From contig JAFZOA010000558.1 in assembly GCA_017550775.1 (NCBI GenBank), positions 1-16,580 on the forward strand: a stretch of 16,580 nucleotides of DNA, given 5' to 3'. Below, one piece after another: positions 1 through 5,252 of this stretch. Made by a program: the position numbers and the translations under genes. Every line of letters begins with the position of its first letter. Positions within the stretch are counted from its first letter, which is position 1. This DNA comes from Ruminiclostridium sp. GTDB taxonomy: Bacteria; Bacillota_A; Clostridia; Oscillospirales; Ruminococcaceae. The notes under the pieces were generated by a model. The model was not told where the DNA came from. It saw only the letters and a program-made list of their open reading frames with translations, and did not search any database.

Positions 1-58
1 AAAGGGAAAGCGCTTAAAAAAAGGGTTATGAAAAAAAAATTCAAAAACCTGAAAAGTC

Positions 59-97
59 TGCAATAAAGTTGCAATAATCTGTATGATATAATACAGA
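59..97 (+). promoter_or_regulatory. Repeat promoter 1 (extended -10, 11-bp phased direct repeats)
   Basis: An extended -10 (TG at 84-85, TATAAT at 87-92) is seen. No consensus -35 exists at 16-18 bp spacing (64-69 is TAAAGT). The -35 region is instead covered by two TGCAATAA boxes at 59-66 and 70-77, exactly 11 bp apart. A perfect 7-bp inverted repeat, TCTGTAT (78-84) and ATACAGA (91-97), encloses the -10 and could be an operator. Missing -35 plus phased boxes suggests activator dependence; the activator is inferred. It would transcribe the 22-codon small ORF. Confidence 0.7.
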
Positions 98-144
98 CAT
101 AGCAAAGGAAAACAACAATTGATCACCGAAAGGAGGGATAAAAA

Positions 145-213
145 ATGATCGAAACCTGTGCAGCAGTAATCCTTATGACAAGTTATGTCGTGCTTAAAGC
201 ACTTTTTGCATGA
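145..213 (+). CDS. Small hydrophobic peptide, 22 aa
   Basis: This short ORF encodes 22 residues starting MIETCAAVILMTSY and ending VVLKALFA. It has an excellent ribosome binding site (AGGAGGG, 131-137) 8 nt before ATG and lies about 45 nt after the expected start of transcription from repeat promoter 1. The peptide is almost entirely hydrophobic, with one Glu near the N-terminus, one Lys and one Cys, so it could span or sit in a membrane. A short palindrome (GTGC/GCAC, 190-202) followed by five T lies inside its 3' end and may be a weak terminator. I recognise no family. A role as a small membrane peptide or leader peptide is inference; the RBS is the main evidence that it is translated. Confidence 0.55.
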   Translation: MIETCAAVILMTSYVVLKALFA

Positions 214-263
214 TAAACTTAAGCAAAGGGTCACGAAAAAAATTTTCAAAAACCTGAAAAGTC

Positions 264-303
264 TGCAATAAAGTTGCAATGTTCGATATGATATAATACA
301 GAC
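264..303 (+). promoter_or_regulatory. Repeat promoter 2 (degenerate operator)
   Basis: The extended -10 is intact (TG 289-290, TATAAT 292-297). The two boxes are TGCAATAA (264-271) and TGCAATGT (275-282), again 11 bp apart. The left arm of the inverted repeat has changed (TTCGATAT in place of TCTGTAT) while the right arm ATACAGA is kept, so any regulator needing the palindrome or the second box should bind this copy less well. Confidence 0.6.
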
Positions 304-372
304 ATAGCAAAGGAAAACCGCTTAAACAAAGGGTTCAGAAAAAAATAAATAATTTTCAAAGACCCAAAAATC

Positions 373-411
373 TGCAATAAAGTTGCAATAATCTGTATGA
401 TATAATACAGA
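373..411 (+). promoter_or_regulatory. Repeat promoter 3, closest to the secreted-protein gene
   Basis: Extended -10 TG at 398-399 and TATAAT at 401-406. Perfect TGCAATAA boxes at 373-380 and 384-391, 11 bp apart. Intact inverted repeat TCTGTAT (392-398) and ATACAGA (405-411). Transcription should start near 413, giving a leader of about 60 nt to the first RBS/ATG at 475 and about 125 nt to the preferred start at 541. Confidence 0.7.
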
Positions 412-457
412 CAGAACAAAGGGAAAACCCCGAAACCAAAAACAAGAAAAAATGTCT

Positions 458-568
458 TTAAGGAGGACAACACAATGAAAAACACAACAACAACAAGAAC
501 CAACAACAACACAACAACAGCCATTAAGGAGGGCAAGACAATGAAAAACACAAAGAACATCAGAACCA
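458..568 (+). repeat. In-frame duplicated RBS-plus-start-codon cassette
   Basis: Bases 458-502 and 524-568 are similar copies offset by exactly 66 bp (22 codons). Each has TTAAGGAGG, an 8-nt spacer, then ATGAAAAACACAA. Both start codons (475 and 541) are in the same frame, so initiation at 475 would add 22 residues rich in Thr and Asn (MKNTTTTRTNNNTTT...). The inserted stretch is almost pure CAA/ACA repeats and should be unstructured in RNA, which often favours initiation. Confidence 0.75.
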
Positions 569-2373
569 GGATCATCGCAGCAACACTCACAGCGATCACA
601 GCAATCACCACTCTCGCGATACCGTCAAGCGCAGACGACACACTGATCAGAGCTTCCCAGCTGGAAGCGCTCTCCGGGACAGTAACCGAAGCTCCCGCAG
701 AATATCAGGTAACAGGCAACCCCGAAGATATCGCTGCTCTTTACGAAGATGTACTCCGCAGCAACCCGTGGTACGTTGCTCCCGCAGCAGAAACTCCCGC
801 ACAGACCGAAGCTCCCGCAGAGGAACAGGCTCCCGCAGAGACCGAAGCTCCCGCAGAGAAGAAGACATATACACGCGGCAGCCTCGTTTACGAACACCCC
901 GAACAGGTCGAGGAAGAAGGCTTCCTGTCCGACGAAGCAAAGGAAATGACAACGAAGGTCATTGGCGGATTCGTAACAGCCGGCATTGACACTCTCGGCG
1001 ACGCTATCCCGGGCGGAAAGTTCTTCTCCGAGCCTCTCAAGGCTCTCGTCGGCGGCGAGTTTGAAGGTGAGGACCCCGCAGTAGCAGCGATAAACAGACT
1101 TGCGGAAGACAACAGGAAGCAGTACGAAGACCTCAAGAATAGGATCAGCAACATCAATGACGACATCAACAGATACACAAAGTATATCGAAAATGTATCC
1201 AAGGAAGAGGGCGAAAAGGCTTCTCTCGGTCAGATGTTCAGAAACATGAGCTCGAATCTTAAGGATCTTTCCAGCGTAGTAAAGGGCATTATGTCCAATA
1301 ACAACACAACTCCCGAGGAAAAGCTCGTTCTTCTCGCAAATGTCAACAACGGTCAGGACGGCACAAACTACCTTGCAAACGTAAGACAGTGGGCAGATCA
1401 GATCAGCACAACTATCGGCAACAATAGCAAGACCGCGCTCGACATCGATCTTTACGGAACACTTATGGGTATTGCGGAAAGAAAATATGTGTTCGCGGGC
1501 GAGGCTCACGCAGACGCTATGGAGTCCGCACAGGTACTTACAGAACAGTATATGTACGCAAACACACTTCTTCTCCAGTGCCAGGACGCTTTCAATAACC
1601 TTGGCGGTCTTACTCCCGAGCAGGTTGAGTCTCTGAAGGCGAACCCCGAAATATACGAGTTATACAAGAAGTGCACAAAGGCTGAAGCACAGTCGTTCCA
1701 GTCAGATAAGCAGCAGGAAACTTTAGACAGAATAATCGGCTGTATGGCAGGCTTCCAGAGCTTTTCCGACAAAGAGAAGGAAGGCAACAGATACATCAAC
1801 CACGGCACACAGAAGGAAGCTATAGTCCTTGATTTCAATATCAAGAACGTAAAGGTTCCCAACAGCGACTCTTTCAGAGCACAGAGCAAGAACCAGTACT
1901 TCAATGAAAAGGAAATGGGAGAGTTCGTTGACTATGTTCGTCAGAGCGGTATGTCCATAAAGGAATTCCTCGACAAGAACAATCAGACGATAACCGGAAC
2001 CACCAATGGTAAACACTGCTATCTCGTAATTGACGCAAAACTCACCGGTTCCATGAAAAAGAACGAAGAAGAAAGCGGTTTCTTCACTGGAACGGTAGAT
2101 GATTACACACAGACTATCAAGGTAATCGACATTTACGACCCCGAGTGCAAGGTTGTTGATCTTACCGTAACGACCTACAAAAGAGTTCAGCACGCTTCGT
2201 ACACCGATCCTTATGACATTAAGAGCTACGGCAACGACTTCATCTTCATCGGCGCTCACAAGGCAACAGATGCAGACAACATCAAGACTCCTATAATCCT
2301 CGATGACGGTGCCGTTATCCGCGGTCCGAAGTCCCTTGATGTGTCTGCTATCCCGGGTCCGAAGACCAAGTAA
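541..2373 (+). CDS. Secreted protein of unknown function with N-terminal helical region
   Basis: Encodes 610 aa from ATG 541. I prefer this start because it gives a clean signal peptide (basic MKNTKNIRTR, hydrophobic core, cleavage probably after residue 31, SSA|DD) and has AAGGAGG 8 nt upstream; ATG 475, also with a good RBS, would put 22 polar residues in front. The mature protein begins with an Ala/Pro/Glu low-complexity stretch of EAPAE-type repeats (about residues 78-108). A Gly-rich hydrophobic segment follows (about 141-170, containing GIDTLGDAIPGGKFF), then a long predominantly helical region with coiled-coil character and a Lys-rich C-terminal part that looks strand-rich. The protein at 7587-8966 is a paralogue: both share G(I/V)xx(L/V)GDx(I/V)PxG(K/R), a GEA motif (near residue 320 here), a QC motif and YIN(H/K)GT (418-423 here). 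The pattern recalls helical pore-forming domains such as the N-terminal domain of Cry toxins, but this is a resemblance only. It is probably exported under control of the repeat promoters. Confidence 0.85.
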   Translation: MKNTKNIRTRIIAATLTAITAITTLAIPSSADDTLIRASQLEALSGTVTEAPAEYQVTGNPEDIAALYEDVLRSNPWYVAPAAETPAQTEAPAEEQAPAETEAPAEKKTYTRGSLVYEHPEQVEEEGFLSDEAKEMTTKVIGGFVTAGIDTLGDAIPGGKFFSEPLKALVGGEFEGEDPAVAAINRLAEDNRKQYEDLKNRISNINDDINRYTKYIENVSKEEGEKASLGQMFRNMSSNLKDLSSVVKGIMSNNNTTPEEKLVLLANVNNGQDGTNYLANVRQWADQISTTIGNNSKTALDIDLYGTLMGIAERKYVFAGEAHADAMESAQVLTEQYMYANTLLLQCQDAFNNLGGLTPEQVESLKANPEIYELYKKCTKAEAQSFQSDKQQETLDRIIGCMAGFQSFSDKEKEGNRYINHGTQKEAIVLDFNIKNVKVPNSDSFRAQSKNQYFNEKEMGEFVDYVRQSGMSIKEFLDKNNQTITGTTNGKHCYLVIDAKLTGSMKKNEEESGFFTGTVDDYTQTIKVIDIYDPECKVVDLTVTTYKRVQHASYTDPYDIKSYGNDFIFIGAHKATDADNIKTPIILDDGAVIRGPKSLDVSAIPGPKTK

Positions 2374-2403
2374 TAACATCCGGATAATAACATAACCAAC
2401 ATC

Positions 2404-2450
2404 AAAAAAACTCCTCCGGGCGGCAGCAGTCGTCCGGAGGATCTTCAATT
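2404..2450 (+). terminator. Probable intrinsic terminator after the secreted-protein gene
   Basis: An inverted repeat TCCTCCGG (2412-2419) pairs with CCGGAGGA (2434-2441), extended inwards by a G-U and C-G/G-C pairs. It is preceded by seven A (2404-2410) and followed by a weakly U-rich TCTTCAATT. The A run means it could also terminate leftward transcription. Confidence 0.6.
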
Positions 2451-2456
2451 CCGCAG

Positions 2457-2485
2457 TTGACGGAGACCGGGAATTATGGTATAAT
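2457..2485 (+). promoter_or_regulatory. Promoter of the two-component operon
   Basis: TTGACG (2457-2462), a 17-bp spacer and TATAAT (2480-2485) with an extended TGG just upstream. The transcript would start near 2492 with a leader of about 20 nt before the TTG start at 2514. Confidence 0.75.
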
Positions 2486-2513
2486 TATTGAAAACGGACG
2501 GCGGGGTGAGAAT

Positions 2514-4163
2514 TTGAAAACAACCGGACGCAGACGGAAGCTGCTGGTACAGATCGTTCTGATAATGATACCTGTTTTTCTGTTCATGATATGCGCGGTC
2601 GCGCAGACGATATATATAAGCTCGGTCAACAGCTACCTTAAAGCGCAGGAAAAGCAGCTCACGGATGTAATGAATGATTCGGAGGCATATCTTCCCCTTC
2701 AAAACAACATTTTCTACCCGGATGACGGTGTGCGTAAATGGTTTCTGGATAATCTGGCGGAGCGTCATCTTTATGACGCAGAGGATCTTACCGATGAAGA
2801 AACAGGTATCCTTGATCAGCATGTCTGGGAAGAAGATATGTGGCAGTTAAGCTGGTATGAGAGAATGTCGGAGCCGGTGAAGGAGATCGTTATCAAAGAA
2901 CTTCTTATCGGAGCAAGGCGAATGTTTGAGAAGGCTACCATGAACAGCAGCTTCGAGAACATTATCATGGTGAACGCGTCGGATAAGGAACGAATGCGGG
3001 TGCTGGTGGATTTCGACCATAAAAATTCAGAGAGCGATACGGGTAAGTATTTTGATCTTGACCTTTCAAAGCACGCTGTTCTCCGGGAGCTGTTTGAAAG
3101 CAATTCCGGGGAGATAGTTTTTGAACGGACGAGCAGCCTTCCGATCGAAGGGAATTTCTATATGTGCTACTACCCGGTAATGATCGACGGGAGCATATAT
3201 TCCGTCATAGGACTTGCCTATGACTGGGACGACCTCCGTCAGTCGGTCATAAATACGATTATCAGCACGATAGTAATAATCATCATAGGCATGATCGTGT
3301 TGATGTCGATGATACTGCTTCATCTTTACATCAGAACGGTAAGTCCCGCGGCAAAGATACAGAAGGCTCTGCTTGAATACGCAAAGGATAAGAACACATC
3401 TGGGATAGTCAGGAAAATGTACGAGGTAAAAGCAAATAACGAGCTCGGCTATCTCGCGGATACAATTGCCGATCTCGCACTTGAAATAGAGCTTTATACG
3501 AGGGAGAATATCCGCATAGCCGTAGCGAAGGAACGCACCGAGAAGGAGCTTTACGAGGCGAAGGTCGCGGTGATGACCTCACAGATACGGCCGCACTTCA
3601 TGTACAACGCCCTGACATCTATCGCCATGATGTGCGAGCTTGACCCTAAAACCGCGAAACAGGCTACGATAACTTTCGCAAAGTATCTGCGCGGGAATAT
3701 GGATTCGCTCAAGCAGACAACGCCGGTGCCGTTTGAGAAGGAGCTTGAACATCTGAAAAACTATCTGTATATCGAGAAGCTTCGTTTCGACGACCTGCTC
3801 AACATTGAGTACGATATAAAGACGACGGCTTTTGAAGTCCCGCTGCTGTCTATCCAGCCGCTCGTGGAAAACGCCGTAAAGCACGGTGTCGGCATGAAAG
3901 AGGACGGCGGTACGGTCACGATAGCTACGAGAGAGACCGACAGCGCCTATGAAGTCATAATATCCGACGACGGTGTGGGATTTGACACGAACGCGGAAAA
4001 GAAAGACGACGGGCGCTCCCACGTCGGTATGGAGAATACGAGAAAACGGCTTAAGGATATGTGCGGTGCCGACATTGCGATCACAAGCGAGGTCGGCGTC
4101 GGAACGACGGTAACGGTGACAATACCAAAGAAGGAGGATAACGATGAGAATACTGTGTCTTGA
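2514..4163 (+). CDS. Membrane sensor histidine kinase, LytS/YesM type
   Basis: Encodes 549 aa from a TTG start with GGGGTGAG (2503-2510) upstream. A longer reading from TTG 2457 is rejected because that TTG is the -35 box of the promoter. A basic N-terminus leads to TM1 (about residues 10-32), an extracytoplasmic region of about 210 residues whose end (YYPVMIDGSIYSVIGLAYDW) resembles Cache-type sensor domains, TM2 (about 245-273), a HAMP-like/coiled linker, then a His_kinase domain (PF06580 type). The phospho-acceptor His361 lies in QIRPHFMYNALTSI. HATPase_c motifs follow: N-box Asn453 in QPLVENAVKHG, DDGVGFD at 485-491 and HVGMENTRKRL. Members autophosphorylate and pass the phosphate to a response regulator; here the next gene overlaps by 20 nt. 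The ligand is unknown. Confidence 0.93.
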   Translation: MKTTGRRRKLLVQIVLIMIPVFLFMICAVAQTIYISSVNSYLKAQEKQLTDVMNDSEAYLPLQNNIFYPDDGVRKWFLDNLAERHLYDAEDLTDEETGILDQHVWEEDMWQLSWYERMSEPVKEIVIKELLIGARRMFEKATMNSSFENIIMVNASDKERMRVLVDFDHKNSESDTGKYFDLDLSKHAVLRELFESNSGEIVFERTSSLPIEGNFYMCYYPVMIDGSIYSVIGLAYDWDDLRQSVINTIISTIVIIIIGMIVLMSMILLHLYIRTVSPAAKIQKALLEYAKDKNTSGIVRKMYEVKANNELGYLADTIADLALEIELYTRENIRIAVAKERTEKELYEAKVAVMTSQIRPHFMYNALTSIAMMCELDPKTAKQATITFAKYLRGNMDSLKQTTPVPFEKELEHLKNYLYIEKLRFDDLLNIEYDIKTTAFEVPLLSIQPLVENAVKHGVGMKEDGGTVTIATRETDSAYEVIISDDGVGFDTNAEKKDDGRSHVGMENTRKRLKDMCGADIAITSEVGVGTTVTVTIPKKEDNDENTVS

Positions 4164-4923
4164 CGATGAACCGCTGGCTCTTAAAATGTTGGAGCAGGCT
4201 GTAAAGGAAGCAAAGCCCGATGCCGACGTTTCGGCATACCGGAAGCAGAACGATCTGCTGGAAGAAGTGAAGAGAGCCGGCTGTGATGTGGCGTTTCTTG
4301 ACATACATATGCGCGGGATGAACGGTGTGGAGCTCGCGAAGGAGCTTAAGACCGTAAATCCGAAAATGAATATCATCTTTGTGACAGGCTTCTCCGAGTA
4401 CAAGGGCGACGCTATGGACATGAAGGCGAGCGGCTACATAATGAAGCCGGTCACCAAGGAAGATGTAGAGCGGGAGCTGTCCGATCTGCGGTTCCCGATC
4501 ATTCCGAAAACCAATGTGCTGCTGCGTGTGCGGTGCTTCGGGAATTTCGACGTGCTCACCCCGAACGGCGATCACGTTCGCTTCGAGCGCAGCAAGGCTA
4601 AAGAGGTGTTCGCGTACCTTGTCTCCCGCCACGGAAACTCCTGCACCAAACGCGAGCTGTTCGCGGCGATATTTGAGGACGAGGCGTATGATAACAAGCT
4701 CCAGAATCTTTTGCAGACCTACATCTTCGCGATGAACAAAAGCCTGAAAGCTGTCGGTGCGGAAGCGGCGGTGGTGCACAGCTACAATGCCCTCGCGGTC
4801 AACCCGGAAGTGCTGGACTGCGACTACTACCGGTTCAAGGAGCTTGACCCGGGCGCGGTCAACTCTTACGAGTGCGAGTTCATGAGTCAGTACCCGTGGG
4901 CGGAATTTCTGTATTTTGAATAA
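4144..4923 (+). CDS. SAPR-family response regulator (REC plus SARP-like DNA-binding domain)
   Basis: Encodes 259 aa; AAGGAGG (4131-4137) lies inside the end of the kinase gene, and the 20-nt overlap suggests translational coupling. The REC domain covers about residues 1-118, with acidic Asp7/Asp8, phospho-acceptor Asp53 (FLDIHMRG), Thr in FVTGFSEY and Lys101 (YIMKPV). From about residue 125 (VRCFGNFDVLTPNG) an OmpR/SARP-like winged-helix region follows, including AKEVFAYLVSRHGNSCTKRE, then a segment (NKLQNLLQTYIFAMNKSLKAVG) like the second half of SARP DNA-binding domains. This matches the two-component SAPR family (COG3947). It probably acts as a transcription activator once phosphorylated. 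SARP proteins bind direct repeats spaced by 11 bp next to the -10, and such repeats lie in the array at 11-428; I infer these as its targets. Confidence 0.9.
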   Translation: MRILCLDDEPLALKMLEQAVKEAKPDADVSAYRKQNDLLEEVKRAGCDVAFLDIHMRGMNGVELAKELKTVNPKMNIIFVTGFSEYKGDAMDMKASGYIMKPVTKEDVERELSDLRFPIIPKTNVLLRVRCFGNFDVLTPNGDHVRFERSKAKEVFAYLVSRHGNSCTKRELFAAIFEDEAYDNKLQNLLQTYIFAMNKSLKAVGAEAAVVHSYNALAVNPEVLDCDYYRFKELDPGAVNSYECEFMSQYPWAEFLYFE

Positions 4924-5065
4924 AGCGCTGTGCATTATCCGCATCGCAGAGAACAGACCGCTTTCCGCTGCATACCACGGAAGCGGCGCATATATTGACT
5001 TTCGGTATGCGATATGGTAGAATTAATCCCGGATAACATATCGCGGGAATGCCCGATGATGATTC
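4924..5065 (+). other. Intergenic stretch after the response regulator
   Basis: Upstream half of the 329-bp gap between 4923 and 5253. It contains an imperfect hairpin (CCGCTTTCCG at 4959-4968 against CGGAAGCGG at 4978-4986) without a T run, so it is a poor terminator candidate, and then the promoter at 4995-5023. No ORF with an RBS is seen. Confidence 0.5.
4995..5023 (+). promoter_or_regulatory. Candidate promoter of the cellulase gene
   Basis: TTGACT (4995-5000), 17-bp spacer, TAGAAT (5018-5023) with extended TGG (5015-5017). The transcript would start near 5030, giving a leader of about 220 nt that contains the whole fold-back element. Confidence 0.6.
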
Positions 5066-5234
5066 TTAAGGAACCGCTGATTCAATCTTGCACGTCGCTT
5101 GCATTGCATCTTTAGCCGTCGTCCTGCACAAATTCCCCTTGACTTGCGCCGGCAAGCCCGCGGAAAATCTGTACAATATGCCAACTAAATCTACAACGCA
5201 ATCAACGCACAATCTTTAATCTTCGTTTCCTTAA
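5066..5234. mobile_element. 169-bp fold-back (MITE-like) element with TTAA ends
   Basis: The whole stretch is one imperfect inverted repeat. It begins TTAAGGAACCGCTGATT (5066) and ends with a sequence whose reverse complement is TTAAGGAAACGAAGATT (5234). Without gaps, about 35 of the outer 49 positions match, and similarity continues inwards (TGCACAAATT against TGTACAGATT) to an apical hairpin CTTGC-GCCG-GCAAG (5143-5156) centred on the midpoint of the element. Both ends carry TTAA, which may be part of the inverted repeat or a target duplication. No transposase is encoded, so any mobility would be in trans. It lies 5 nt before the RBS of the cellulase gene and would form a long hairpin in its mRNA. 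An alternative is a structured leader that never moved. Confidence 0.65.
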
Positions 5235-5252
5235 CACACGGAGGAAAACAAT

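Larger units (their letters stand above)
11..428 (+). repeat. Three direct copies of a promoter-bearing repeat unit
   Basis: Three copies of a unit of about 100-110 bp lie at 11-113, 217-318 and 319-428. Each starts with CTTAA(N)AAAGGGT and an A-rich run, continues with a near-identical core (CTGCAATAAAGTTGCAAT, then TGATATAATACAGAC) and ends with a CAAAGG(G)AAAAC tail. Copies 2 and 3 are head to tail (109 bp between their -10 boxes). Copies 1 and 2 are 205 bp apart because a small ORF lies between them. Bases 1-10 (AAAGGGAAAG) match the end of a unit, so the array probably continues left of the window. Apart from the small ORF, nothing in 1-457 looks coding. Confidence 0.9.

Noticed and set aside
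69..92. TTGCAA at 69-74 as the -35 box of repeat promoter 1
   Set aside because: The spacer to TATAAT is only 12 bp. The TTGCAA is better read as part of the second TGCAATAA box.
11..428. CRISPR array
   Set aside because: Only three long repeats, each carrying a promoter, with no regular spacers and no cas genes.
625..1509. A 294-codon open frame antisense to the first secreted protein
   Set aside because: Its Cys/Leu/Phe-rich repeats mirror the EAPAE repeats of the real gene, and no RBS precedes it.
2457..2513. TTG at 2457 as the start of the sensor kinase
   Set aside because: It is the -35 hexamer of a perfect 17-bp-spaced promoter, so it is not in the transcript; TTG 2514 has a Shine-Dalgarno and yields a normal N-terminus.
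4959..4986. Hairpin after the response regulator as a terminator
   Set aside because: The stem has a bulge and is followed by CGCATATATT, with no T run.
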